From NCBI GenBank assembly GCA_017624275.1, contig JAGANG010000077.1, positions 1 to 54,934 of the forward strand: a stretch of 54,934 bases of DNA, given 5' to 3'. The DNA is from Spirochaetales bacterium (GTDB lineage: Bacteria > Spirochaetota > GWE2-31-10). The notes beneath the pieces were generated by a model, which did not search any database, was not told the DNA's origin, and was given only the letters and a program-made list of their open reading frames with translations. Positions within the stretch are counted from its first letter, which is position 1. Every line of letters starts with the position of its first letter. Shown here one piece after another: positions 17,047-24,898 of the stretch. Made by a program: the position numbers and the translations under genes.

Positions 17047-17075
17047 AAAAAAAGGGAGATTTTTAAATCTCCCTT
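17047..17075 (-). terminator. Terminator of tRNA-Asp
   Basis: An 11-bp perfect inverted repeat AAGGGAGATTT/AAATCTCCCTT is followed on the minus strand by a T-run, directly after the tRNA. Confidence 0.85.
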
Positions 17076-17077
17076 GT

Positions 17078-17151
17078 CGATCGCAACGGGGCTCGAACCC
17101 GTGATCTTCGGCTTGACAGGCCGACGCGATAACCAACTTCGCTATGCAATC
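17078..17151 (-). tRNA. tRNA-Asp (anticodon GTC)
   Basis: The minus strand shows acceptor GATTGCA/TGCGATC with one G-T pair, a D-arm GCGA...TCGC containing AGTTGGTTA, an anticodon stem TCGGC/GCCGA with loop CTGTCAA (anticodon GTC), and a T-arm ACGGG/CCCGT with TTCGAGC. The discriminator is G; CCA is not encoded. Confidence 0.95.
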
Positions 17152-17163
17152 TCTGATGGTCTC

Positions 17164-17192
17164 TTTATACACTATAATACTTTTTGTGTCAA
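17164..17192 (-). promoter_or_regulatory. Promoter of tRNA-Asp
   Basis: The minus strand has -35 TTGACA (17187-17192), 17 nt, and -10 TATAAA (17164-17169), 12 bases before the tRNA. Confidence 0.88.
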
Positions 17193-17247
17193 CATTTTTT
17201 CGCACTTTTTTTTATTTTTTTTTATCACAAGTTTTAATGCACTTTAT

Positions 17248-18648
17248 TCAGTCTTTATACCAATATTCCAAAAGGCTAAACCAATTACCTGTCGTAACAT
17301 CATCTTTGCACCACGCCAAACTTCCGTAACATTCATTTTTAGATGAAGAAACTTCATTCCAAATCATATAATCCCATGAACAGCCATCACGTGAAAAATC
17401 CGGATAAAAAAATGAAAGTCCCATTTTACCAGGCTGAAATCTTGAATAATAACTTCGTCCAAATGATTCCAATATCATTTCTTCTATTGCCGTACAAACT
17501 TCATCTGACAAGCTTTTTAACTCTTGGTCTTTTTCTCCAATCTGAAATACAAAATCATATAAATCAAAATATGGAAAAGCTCTCCAATCTGGAGAAGAAG
17601 ATGACGGAAAATAATGAGTCATTTTATTAATACTGACATTTCCGAAACCTCGTATACTTTCTGCTAACTCTTTCTTATTCATTAATGCACTGCAAAGATT
17701 ATCAAATTTTTGCTTTACATTACTGATTTTAGATAAATCGCAAGCGATAAGAGATTGTTTTGATTTCAACGAATGCCAATCGCCCGAATATTGCGTATAT
17801 TCATCCTGAAGTTTCAAAATAAGACGTGCTAATTTTTCCGGAGTAATATCGGAAGTAAATTCTTTATAAATATTACTGTAATTTTGCCCCATTCCCCAAA
17901 CTTCAGGAGCAGAAGCCACTACATAATCCGCAGAAAAACCTCCGTTACCTTTGCGAATCTGATACAAAAATTCCACACACGCCATATAACAAAGATCCAA
18001 ATCTAAAAAATCAACGGAACAATTTTTATTTAAATTAGTTGTTAAATCTACAGCACAAATCATTCGTTTTGTGTCTTCGTCTATCAAAATGTTTTTTTGA
18101 ACAATATCAGAATAAACCGTAGAACCGACCCCCATCCCGTGACCGCCTAAAAACAATCCGTAATATTTTGCCGGATAATTTTCTTTGCAATAGGTAATAA
18201 ACGCTTGCAACCAATCTGTATCTCCGGTATCGATAGAGTCTTCATAAACAGTTTTGCAATATATATGAGGATTATCAAGTACTCTACTTGAATACTTATA
18301 AATATCTCGCATTTCTATGCGAATTAACTTGTTCTTTTCTACACGAAATACACCGGTTCCGGAAAAAGTTTCATCATAAATAGTACATTGAGACTCTGCT
18401 GAAACATCTATCAATACCAAGACGTTACAATTATCATTGTATCCTTTTATCACTTCTTCTATATCATCACACAAATCAAAAGCAAGCCCGTTGTCTCCGG
18501 CACAATAATGCATCATTGTCCAATCTGTATTTTTTATATACACATTGTCTTCTTCATTTTCACATAAATTATCAGCACAACATACTATTGATAATAAGAA
18601 AGGAATAAATAATAAAACTACAATTTTTTTAATTAAAAACTTTTCCAT
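17248..18648 (-). CDS. Clostripain-type (C11) cysteine peptidase, probable lipoprotein
   Basis: From the ATG at 18648 the protein has 466 residues; the reading frame upstream of it is not needed, although the ribosome site is weak. A signal peptide ends with L-S-I-V-C-C, a plausible spirochaetal lipobox (Cys 23 or 24). The C11 fold follows with D-W-T-M-M-H-Y-C-A-G-D-N (42-53), the catalytic His in L-G-G-H-G-M-G (His 170), and the catalytic Cys in D-L-C-Y-M (Cys 220) followed by V-E. C11 enzymes cleave after Arg or Lys. As a surface or periplasmic lipoprotein it may degrade host or diet protein. It sits downstream of the Cys-cluster gene. Confidence 0.87.
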   Translation of the reverse strand: MEKFLIKKIVVLLFIPFLLSIVCCADNLCENEEDNVYIKNTDWTMMHYCAGDNGLAFDLCDDIEEVIKGYNDNCNVLVLIDVSAESQCTIYDETFSGTGVFRVEKNKLIRIEMRDIYKYSSRVLDNPHIYCKTVYEDSIDTGDTDWLQAFITYCKENYPAKYYGLFLGGHGMGVGSTVYSDIVQKNILIDEDTKRMICAVDLTTNLNKNCSVDFLDLDLCYMACVEFLYQIRKGNGGFSADYVVASAPEVWGMGQNYSNIYKEFTSDITPEKLARLILKLQDEYTQYSGDWHSLKSKQSLIACDLSKISNVKQKFDNLCSALMNKKELAESIRGFGNVSINKMTHYFPSSSSPDWRAFPYFDLYDFVFQIGEKDQELKSLSDEVCTAIEEMILESFGRSYYSRFQPGKMGLSFFYPDFSRDGCSWDYMIWNEVSSSKNECYGSLAWCKDDVTTGNWFSLLEYWYKD

Positions 18649-18688
18649 AAAGACAAAATATCTTGTAAGCCACAAAAGAATAAAAAAA

Positions 18689-19147
18689 TTACTTCCATTC
18701 CAGATAACGAGCACATTTTTCTTCTTGATAAAAAGCTAATTTATCACTCAAACTTAAAGAATCTTCTTCAGAATCTAATCCGGGACAACGTTTTTTCTCC
18801 AAAACCCATTCAGCATCATCTTCTACAAGAAACGGCCAGAAAGGGAACGCCCTGCATTGTAACGGGCGAGCATTATAAATAGAACAGCCTTCTTTTTCCC
18901 AAAAAATACAATCATAATTCTTTTTCTCTTTCAGTCCTACATACACCTTAGAATCTCGATATATTTCACGACAATATTTTCGAATAAATTCTTCACGTGA
19001 AATATTTAGTAATGCAGCTGCATTATCTGCATCTTTTTCAGTAAGCATTACCATCCCCGGATCAATACGGCAACATTTAGAACATCTTTGACATGAGAAT
19101 TTTCTTTTTGATAATTTTTCTATAATTTGAGATTCAGAGAGAGCCAC
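18689..19147 (-). CDS. YkgJ-type Cys-cluster protein
   Basis: From the GTG at 19147, which has TGAGG eight bases upstream, the protein has 152 residues; the frame farther upstream runs through the terminator and into tRNA-Tyr. The N-terminus has C-Q-R-C-S-K-C-C-R and later parts have Y-D-C-I-F, E-G-C-S-I-Y and P-L-Q-C-R-A-F-P, the arrangement of the YkgJ/UPF0153 family, thought to bind zinc or an iron-sulfur centre. Function in the cell is not established. It is cytoplasmic and precedes the C11 peptidase by about 40 nt on the same strand, so the two may be co-transcribed. Confidence 0.87.
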   Translation of the reverse strand: MALSESQIIEKLSKRKFSCQRCSKCCRIDPGMVMLTEKDADNAAALLNISREEFIRKYCREIYRDSKVYVGLKEKKNYDCIFWEKEGCSIYNARPLQCRAFPFWPFLVEDDAEWVLEKKRCPGLDSEEDSLSLSDKLAFYQEEKCARYLEWK

Positions 19148-19176
19148 TTTTATCGCCTCACATATTTTGAAAAGAA

Positions 19177-19204
19177 TAAAAAAAAAGAGTCTTTTAAAGA
19201 CTCT
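19177..19204 (-). terminator. Terminator of the tRNA-Thr/tRNA-Tyr unit
   Basis: AGAGTCTTT/AAAGACTCT forms a 9-bp stem followed on the minus strand by nine T's. It abuts the tRNA-Tyr 3' end. Confidence 0.85.
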
Positions 19205-19286
19205 TGGGGAGACAGGGAATTGAACCCCTGTAGACAGAGTCAACAGATTTACAGGCTGTCGCCTTTAACCACTCGGCCATCTCCCC
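19205..19286 (-). tRNA. tRNA-Tyr (anticodon GTA)
   Basis: A class II tRNA with acceptor GGGGAGA/TCTCCCC, a D-arm with GGCCGAGTGGTTAAAGGC, loop CTGTAAA (anticodon GTA), a long variable arm, and a T-arm with GGGGTTCAATTCCC. The discriminator is A. The innermost anticodon-stem pair appears to be C-U rather than paired, a small oddity. Confidence 0.93.
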
Positions 19287-19334
19287 GTTTCAAAAATAAA
19301 GCACATCTGATAAGATGTACTTTATTTTCTTTAA

Positions 19335-19407
19335 AGCCGGCTAAAGGAATTGAACCCTCAACCTGCTGATTACAAGTCAGCTGCTCTACCGATTGAGCTA
19401 AGCCGGC
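19335..19407 (-). tRNA. tRNA-Thr (anticodon TGT)
   Basis: Acceptor GCCGGCT/AGCCGGC, D-arm with TAGCTCAATCGGTAGAGC, anticodon stem GCTGA/TCAGC with loop CTTGTAA (anticodon TGT), and T-arm GTTCAATTC. It is the first gene of a two-tRNA transcript with tRNA-Tyr; the spacer is about 48 nt. Confidence 0.95.
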
Positions 19408-19420
19408 AAACGATGTCTGT

Positions 19421-19449
19421 GTTATACACTACAATCTAATTTATGTCAA
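19421..19449 (-). promoter_or_regulatory. Promoter of tRNA-Thr/tRNA-Tyr
   Basis: The minus strand has a perfect -35 TTGACA (19444-19449), a 17-nt spacer and -10 TATAAC (19421-19426), 13 bases before tRNA-Thr. The tRNA promoters in this window share this layout. Confidence 0.9.
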
Positions 19450-19483
19450 ATACTTTTTTCATTTTTTTTTATTTTTTTTCGCA

Positions 19484-20347
19484 CTAAAAACTGATGTAGT
19501 ATTTAGGCGGAAATTTCTTGAACAAATCTTGTATCAAAGAGTCCAATTCATTACCAGAAGGAAATTGTGATGTCGTATTTAAAACAATACTATAACCTTT
19601 TGAATTTTCTACAATTACCGGAACAAACAATCCGGCTTCAAGCACATCCTTCACTTTTTTCTTTGGAATATACTCATTTTTTGTTTTTAACGAACAAGAT
19701 CCTATATCTCCCAAAGAGTTTTTTGTGTTTTCATCTTCGGAATACAACTTAAACATATCGGTAAAAGTAACATCTCCCATTTCTATATCATAAAAAGTTT
19801 GGGATACTCTATTTTGAATCATTTTCTTTTCTGACGCAGTTTTCTTTTTAGTCGAGAAAAACACATGAGAAACTTTTGTTGTCGGTAAAAGTCCTTTTTT
19901 TGCAAAATATTTCATTTTTAATAGAAAGAAAGTTGATTTATTCAAAAAGTCTTCCATATTCGCATACGGATCTGTAGTATCAAAATAAGCCTGAACTTTA
20001 TTTTCATCATTTAAATCGATTCCGATTTTGTCAAAGTAATATTCTGTGTAATACAAAACTTCCGACTGTTTCACTGTGATTTTTTCTTCAAGGCAAGCAT
20101 TTGTAAATAACAAATCTAAAACCATAGAATTTAAAACACTCAAAATATTTTCACCATTCCACTCTTTTATTGACTGATAACCCGCCATATACATTTTTAA
20201 TTCTAAAGCGGTAACTCCGTATTCTCCGACTTCCACTACAACGGCATCATCAGAAAGATCTTCCAATGTAGTATGCAAAGTTTGTGCAAACAATCCGACG
20301 CTGTTACACATTAATAATATCATCCAAAATAAAATTGTCTTTTTCAT
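19484..20347 (-). CDS. Secreted SurA/PpiC-like parvulin-type protein
   Basis: The 287-residue product has a signal peptide ending near L-F-A-Q, a helical SurA-like N-terminal region (residues 30-150), and a C-terminal segment with V-S-H-V-F-F-S-T, then F-T-D-M-F-K-L-Y-S-E-D and L-G-D-I-G, the pattern of a parvulin peptidyl-prolyl isomerase. It is likely a periplasmic chaperone for outer-membrane proteins. The parvulin part is short and divergent, so isomerase activity is uncertain. It is divergent from glgX. Confidence 0.7.
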   Translation of the reverse strand: MKKTILFWMILLMCNSVGLFAQTLHTTLEDLSDDAVVVEVGEYGVTALELKMYMAGYQSIKEWNGENILSVLNSMVLDLLFTNACLEEKITVKQSEVLYYTEYYFDKIGIDLNDENKVQAYFDTTDPYANMEDFLNKSTFFLLKMKYFAKKGLLPTTKVSHVFFSTKKKTASEKKMIQNRVSQTFYDIEMGDVTFTDMFKLYSEDENTKNSLGDIGSCSLKTKNEYIPKKKVKDVLEAGLFVPVIVENSKGYSIVLNTTSQFPSGNELDSLIQDLFKKFPPKYYISF

Positions 20348-20580
20348 ATTTTCTTAAATCCTTTATCTAAAATTCGTATCTAGTTTTCGACAAAAAAGCC
20401 ACAAAAAACAATTGAAAATAGCTTTTTTACATCTTTCATTGAAAACAATTCAATTTTATGCTAACTCTTACCCGCTTTTTTAGTAAAAAAGCAAATATAA
20501 AAAGTATGATCTCAAATCATTTAAAAAGCTTATTTCCAAATTTAAATATCTATTTTTACAAAAAGACTTTTCAAATGTCT

Positions 20581-20586
20581 TATAAT
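20581..20586 (+). promoter_or_regulatory. Candidate -10 box of the glgX unit
   Basis: A consensus TATAAT lies 32 bases before the glgX start. No good -35 is present at 17 nt (TTTACA lies 20 nt upstream), so the promoter call is weak. Confidence 0.35.
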
Positions 20587-20617
20587 CAATAACTTAATTT
20601 TTTTTTCAGGAAGGAAT

Positions 20618-22768
20618 ATGCATAACTTCATAATGTTTGGAAATCTAAAAACAGAACCGGGGACTCCTTTTTTACTGGGAGCAGAACTAAATCAAAACGG
20701 TTGTAACTTTGCTATTTTCTCAAGAAATGCAACCGCTGTATCTTTATTACTATTTGATCATCCGGAAGATTCAAAACCATCACACATTTTAGATTTAAAT
20801 CCAAAAATAAACAAAACCGGCGATATTTGGCATATTTTTATTGCAGGTATAAAAGAAGGTCAATGTTACGGTTACACTATCGACGGACCTTATTGGCCGG
20901 ATAATGAAGGACACCGCTTTAATAAAAATAAACTTCTTTTAGATCCTTATGCCAAAGCCATTTCCGGGAAATACAATTGGTCAAAACCGGAAGCATTTGC
21001 ATATCAAGTAGGCAGCCCTTTGGGAGATTTGTCTTTCAGCGAAGAAAATAATTTCGGTGTTACCGCAAAATCTATCGTTGTTGACGGTCAGAATTTTGAT
21101 TGGGAAGGCGATACTGCATTATCTACACCTATGAAAGATTCTATCATTTACGAAATGCATACTCGTGCATTTACTATAGGCAGTAAAAACGCAGAACACG
21201 AACCAGGAACTTATCTTGCCATAATAGATCAAATCCCGTATTTGAAAGAATTAGGAATTACAACAGTAGAATTAATGCCGGTACATCATTTTAATCATAA
21301 AGAAAATTTTAAAAAGAATCCGATTACAAATGAACCCCTTTATAACTTTTGGGGTTACTCCACTTTAGGCTTCTTTGCTCCGGACAGCTGGTATGCCAAA
21401 GACGAAAACGGTCTTAATGCAGTATATGAATTCAAAGAAATGGTAAAAGCTTTGCACAAAGCCGGAATCAGCGTAATTCTCGATGTTGTTTACAATCATA
21501 CCGGAGAAGGAAATGAGTACGGTCCGACAATCTGTTTTAAAGGTATAGATAATTCTATTTATTATATGACCGAACAAGGAAGATATTATAAAAACTATTC
21601 CGGTTGCGGAAATACTTTAAATTGTAATCATCCGGTTGTAAAAAGATTGATACTCGACAGTTTAAGATATTGGGTTGTCGATATGCATGTAGACGGATTC
21701 CGATTTGACCTTGCGGCAATTTTAGGTCGTGACGAAAACGGTAATTGGGTTCCTAATTATTCCATATTAAATGAAATCAGTAATGACCCAATTTTGAGTT
21801 CGGCACAAATAATCGCTGAAGGCTGGGACGCTGCCGGATTATACAAAGTCGGAGATTTCCCTTCAGGATGGGCTGAATGGAACGGAAAATACAGAGATGC
21901 AATTCGCGGTTTTATAAAAGGCGACAATAATCTTGTGGGAGAATTGGCACAACGTCTTTCCGGAAGTGCCGATTTATTTTCATTGCGAGACCGCCGTCCG
22001 TACCACAGTATAAACTTTATCACAGCTCATGACGGATTCACACTAAACGATATTGTGTCGTACAATACAAAACACAACATTGAAAACGGTGAAGGCAATC
22101 GTGACGGAAATGATAACAACGTCAGCTGGAATTGCGGTCATGAAGGAACAACAACAGATGAAAATGTTCTCGACCTTAGAGAACAACAAATGCGAAATCT
22201 GTTTACATTGTTAATGATAAGCCAAGGTACACCGATGTTTTTGTACGGCGATGAAGTGAAATTTTCTAAAAACGGTAATAATAATACATATTGCCACGAC
22301 AATAAACTTAACTGGTTTGATTGGAGTTTGTACCGCAAAAACAAGAAATTCTTCAATTTCTGCAAAAACATGATTGAATTCCGCAAATCTCATCCGGTTT
22401 TAAGAAGAGCAACTTTCTTTAACGGAATAAACTCTGACGAATACTGCTCTTCAGACATCAGCTGGCACGGATTTGAAATCGGTAAACCGGACTGGAGCGA
22501 AAACAGTCACTGTCTTGCATTTATGCTAAACGGTAATAAAGCTGTAACAGGTGCTGACTTAAATGACAATAATATTTATGTTGCAATCAATGCACATTGG
22601 GAAAATCAAAATTTCCATCTTCCGACACCGGCAAAGAAAAAATATTGGCATTTAGCGGTAGATACATCTACATCAACAGGATTTAAAACACCGGGCAAAG
22701 AAACTCGTGTAAAAACATCAATTATCACTGTTCCTGCAAGAAGTATCACTATTTTGATTGATAAATAA
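20618..22768 (+). CDS. glgX: Glycogen debranching enzyme / isoamylase-type GH13
   Basis: The 716-residue enzyme has an N-terminal CBM48 domain (roughly 15-115) and a GH13 barrel: D-V-V-Y-N-H-T (289-295), G-F-R-F-D-L (nucleophile Asp 364), A-E-G-W-D (acid/base Glu 401) and T-A-H-D-G (Asp 472), then a C-terminal beta domain. Length and motifs fit GlgX/TreX, which cleaves alpha-1,6 branches of glycogen limit dextrin. It is cytoplasmic. The start is supported by AGGAAGGA 4 nt upstream. It leads a plus-strand unit with tmk 11 nt downstream. Together with the GH31 gene it suggests storage-glucan turnover, though no glycogen synthase or phosphorylase is in the window. Confidence 0.93.
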   Translation: MHNFIMFGNLKTEPGTPFLLGAELNQNGCNFAIFSRNATAVSLLLFDHPEDSKPSHILDLNPKINKTGDIWHIFIAGIKEGQCYGYTIDGPYWPDNEGHRFNKNKLLLDPYAKAISGKYNWSKPEAFAYQVGSPLGDLSFSEENNFGVTAKSIVVDGQNFDWEGDTALSTPMKDSIIYEMHTRAFTIGSKNAEHEPGTYLAIIDQIPYLKELGITTVELMPVHHFNHKENFKKNPITNEPLYNFWGYSTLGFFAPDSWYAKDENGLNAVYEFKEMVKALHKAGISVILDVVYNHTGEGNEYGPTICFKGIDNSIYYMTEQGRYYKNYSGCGNTLNCNHPVVKRLILDSLRYWVVDMHVDGFRFDLAAILGRDENGNWVPNYSILNEISNDPILSSAQIIAEGWDAAGLYKVGDFPSGWAEWNGKYRDAIRGFIKGDNNLVGELAQRLSGSADLFSLRDRRPYHSINFITAHDGFTLNDIVSYNTKHNIENGEGNRDGNDNNVSWNCGHEGTTTDENVLDLREQQMRNLFTLLMISQGTPMFLYGDEVKFSKNGNNNTYCHDNKLNWFDWSLYRKNKKFFNFCKNMIEFRKSHPVLRRATFFNGINSDEYCSSDISWHGFEIGKPDWSENSHCLAFMLNGNKAVTGADLNDNNIYVAINAHWENQNFHLPTPAKKKYWHLAVDTSTSTGFKTPGKETRVKTSIITVPARSITILIDK

Positions 22769-22779
22769 AAGGTTTTACA

Positions 22780-23379
22780 ATGACTGAGAATGAAAAAAAA
22801 GTTATTTCCAATTTTTTTGTAATAGAAGGACTCGACGGAGCCGGAACAACAACACAAGCAAAAAAATTAGCCAAAGAATTACCAAACAGTATTTTTACTT
22901 GGGAACCTACAGACAGCGAAATCGGGAAATTACTCAGACGCATTCTCAGTCAAAATCTATCAATCGACAAAAACACGCTTGCTTATTTATTTGCAACCGA
23001 CAGAAGCAATCATTTATACAATGACAACGGAATTATAACGCAATGTAAAACGACAAAAGTTTTTTGCGATCGCTACATACTTTCTTCATTTGCGTATCAA
23101 AGTATCGACATCAGCGAAGAAATCGTTTTGAATTTAAATAAAAACTTTCCTATTCCGGAAAAAACATTTTTTATCGACACTCCGGTGGATGTTTGTATGC
23201 AACGATTAGAAAAGCGAGACAACCGTGAGATTTACGAACATTATGAATTGCAATTAAAAATTCGTGAAAAATATATAAAGAGTATAGATGTTTTCAAAAA
23301 CGAAGGCTGGAACATAAAAATCATCGACGGAACTAAAACCATTGATGAAATCTTTTCTGAAATCTGCAAAGATATTTAA
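22780..23379 (+). CDS. tmk: Thymidylate kinase with altered P-loop
   Basis: Tmk phosphorylates dTMP to dTDP. The 199-residue protein shows F-V-I-E-G-L-D-G-A-G at the N-terminus, F-A-T-D-R-S-N-H and F-C-D-R-Y-I-L-S-S-F-A-Y-Q, all Tmk signatures, and the lid-side R-L-E-K-R. In the P-loop the canonical G-K-T-T is replaced by G-T-T-T, losing the usual Walker A lysine; see findings. It begins 11 nt after glgX and is probably co-transcribed with it. Confidence 0.9.
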   Translation: MTENEKKVISNFFVIEGLDGAGTTTQAKKLAKELPNSIFTWEPTDSEIGKLLRRILSQNLSIDKNTLAYLFATDRSNHLYNDNGIITQCKTTKVFCDRYILSSFAYQSIDISEEIVLNLNKNFPIPEKTFFIDTPVDVCMQRLEKRDNREIYEHYELQLKIREKYIKSIDVFKNEGWNIKIIDGTKTIDEIFSEICKDI

Positions 23380-23460
23380 CCAAAAACAAAACTTTCTCTT
23401 CATGAAAAAAATATTCTTCCGACAATTATTAGAAGAATCATTTTTATTACGAGGGAAAGC

Positions 23461-24012
23461 ATGGAAAACAAGATTTTTTATTTCAGTGTTACCGGAAAAA
23501 GTTTCTGGACAGCACTTACATTGGCAAACGAATTGACAAATTGCGATATTATAGCCATGAAAGATTACGACATAGATAAACCGATATTTGCACAAAAAAT
23601 CGGATTTGTATTCCCGGTATATTACGGCGGAATTCCGGACACAGTAAAAAACTTTTTATCTAAAATAAAAATCGACGGCAATCCTTACTTATTTTCAATC
23701 CACACTTATAATAACAATGACGGAATCACATCATTACAAATCAGAGAAAAAATGATTTCATGTGAAACTCCGATTAATGCAGTTTTTCCGCTGAAAATGA
23801 CACAACGCAACAGTCAGCATTCTTATACAGATATTTTCGGTGAAAATGCAATATTGGAAATGTTGCGAAAAACACAAACTAAAATCACTAAAATAGCGAA
23901 AATAATTTCACAAGAAAAAGATTATTTGAAAAGAAGCTTCAATTTATTCAAACGACATAAATCACTTGCTAAAAAACAACATCATATAAAAGAAAAATTA
24001 ATAGTACGATAA
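23461..24012 (+). CDS. Flavodoxin-like protein (EFR1-related, no ferredoxin part)
   Basis: The 183-residue protein begins with I-F-Y-F-S-V-T-G-K-S-F-W, the FMN phosphate loop pattern (F-S-x-T-G-x-S) of EFR1/flavodoxin proteins, followed by F-V-F-P-V-Y-Y-G-G-I-P, the second FMN contact. EFR1 proteins normally continue with two 4Fe-4S clusters, but this one has no Cys-rich C-terminal part and ends in a basic helix (K-R-H-K-S-L-A-K-K). It is cytoplasmic and probably an FMN redox carrier. The start has GAGGGAAAGC before ATG. It lies 80 nt after tmk and ends before a strong hairpin. Confidence 0.72.
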   Translation: MENKIFYFSVTGKSFWTALTLANELTNCDIIAMKDYDIDKPIFAQKIGFVFPVYYGGIPDTVKNFLSKIKIDGNPYLFSIHTYNNNDGITSLQIREKMISCETPINAVFPLKMTQRNSQHSYTDIFGENAILEMLRKTQTKITKIAKIISQEKDYLKRSFNLFKRHKSLAKKQHHIKEKLIVR

Positions 24013-24065
24013 TTTCTTTATCTAAATAATTTCCCTTTCAAATAAAAAAGTCTATTGAATAAAAA

Positions 24066-24120
24066 GTGCATCCCCTAAAGTCGGACAAATAAAATTCCAT
24101 TTTAGGAGATGCATTTTTTT
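24066..24120. terminator. Terminator hairpin with IS-end-like sequence
   Basis: TGCATCcCCTAAA (24067-24079) pairs with TTTAGGaGATGCA (24101-24113), followed by seven T's and preceded by A's. It can end transcription from either side. The left arm plus loop (cccctaaagtcggacaaat) resembles the ends of IS150/IS3-type elements, so the hairpin may be a decayed pair of IS ends. Confidence 0.75.
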
Positions 24121-24228
24121 ATAAAGACGCAATTTTAGTTTTTCCCGCCGGCTTTGTAATCTTTACATATTCCGATATCTTATATCCTCAATAAAAATAT
24201 TTTAATTCTTGCAATATTCTAAAATAGC

Positions 24229-24367
24229 TTAAAGTTGGCCGTCAAAATCCGCAAAATCACCGAAAAATACGAAAAGTACCTAAAATACCCGAAAAGGTAT
24301 TGGAATTTTCCGGAAAAATCCTGTAGAAAAACACACATCTTGAAAATAAAAAATCAAGGAGCTTATT
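24229..24367 (+). repeat. Leader repeat, copy B (pairs with 13660-13781)
   Basis: It contains aaatacgaaaagtacctaaa, cccgaaaaggtatt, aaatcctgtagaaa and caaggagcttatt, nearly identical to copy A. Copy B has about 15 extra bases at its 5' side. Confidence 0.7.
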
Positions 24368-24823
24368 ATGAAAGATTTTCTTTTACATCTTTTTGCTTTT
24401 GTATTTATACTTTGCAGTTATTCTTGTGCTTGTATGTGGTCTGAATCACCTCAATGTTTGACGGTAACACTTGATAAATATGAAGCTAAACCCGGTGATG
24501 AAATTACTATAGACGGCGGAGAATATCCTATTGCTGATTGTATGGAGATTGATACCTATATAAAAGGAGATAATAAAAGATATTCTCTTGATTTTGTTCG
24601 GGACATAGATTCATCAAAAAGTATTTGGAAAATACCGGAAAAAGCAAGTAGCGGGAAAATTGAATTTTATATGGAAATGATCGTGGAATATGGATGTGAC
24701 GGGAAACCTATTTCTTTTAGAAGAGATAATATATCGGAACTTTATGATGGAGAAAATTCTTGTACAACAAGAAAATTTTATGGTTCAGGAGAATCTGATA
24801 AACCGCTTACTATTACACAGTAA
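24368..24823 (+). CDS. Small Cys-rich secreted lipoprotein, Ig-like, unknown family
   Basis: The 151-residue protein has a hydrophobic signal peptide and C-S-Y-S-C-A-C (Cys 17, 21, 23), where S-Y-S-C is a possible lipobox. The mature part begins V-T-L-D-K-Y-E-A-K-P-G-D-E-I-T-I, the look of a bacterial Ig-like beta sandwich, and carries more Cys (C-M-E-I, Y-G-C-D-G, N-S-C-T-T), suggesting disulfides. I do not recognise the family. The ribosome site AAGGAGCTTATT precedes ATG. A broken copy lies at 13782 and a frameshifted relative follows at 24899, so this is a small duplicating family, perhaps surface-exposed. Confidence 0.75.
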   Translation: MKDFLLHLFAFVFILCSYSCACMWSESPQCLTVTLDKYEAKPGDEITIDGGEYPIADCMEIDTYIKGDNKRYSLDFVRDIDSSKSIWKIPEKASSGKIEFYMEMIVEYGCDGKPISFRRDNISELYDGENSCTTRKFYGSGESDKPLTITQ

Positions 24824-24847
24824 ATATTAAATAACTAATTTTTTAAG

Positions 24848-24865
24848 CAGAACCAAAAGGTTCTG
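24848..24865 (+). other. Small intergenic hairpin
   Basis: CAGAACC and GGTTCTG form a perfect 7-bp stem around AAAA between the lipoprotein gene and its frameshifted neighbour. No T-run follows, so it is not a standard terminator; it may separate or protect the two cistrons' mRNA. Confidence 0.4.
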
Positions 24866-24898
24866 TACAAAGTAATAAATAAACAAAGGAGCTAGATA

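Larger units (their letters stand above)
24013..24367 (+). other. Intergenic stretch: terminator and leader copy B
   Basis: This 355-nt gap has no convincing gene. It contains a strong hairpin at 24066-24120 and, from about 24229, the leader shared with the pseudogene at 13782. A short frame from 24235 across the leader is probably chance. Confidence 0.65.

Noticed and set aside
19148-19243. N-terminal extension of the YkgJ-type frame
   Set aside because: It crosses the terminator and tRNA-Tyr; GTG 19147 with TGAGG fits better.
24235-24444. Open frame over the lipoprotein leader and signal peptide
   Set aside because: It overlaps the real gene in another frame, is rich in Lys/Tyr from A-rich leader DNA, and has no ribosome site.
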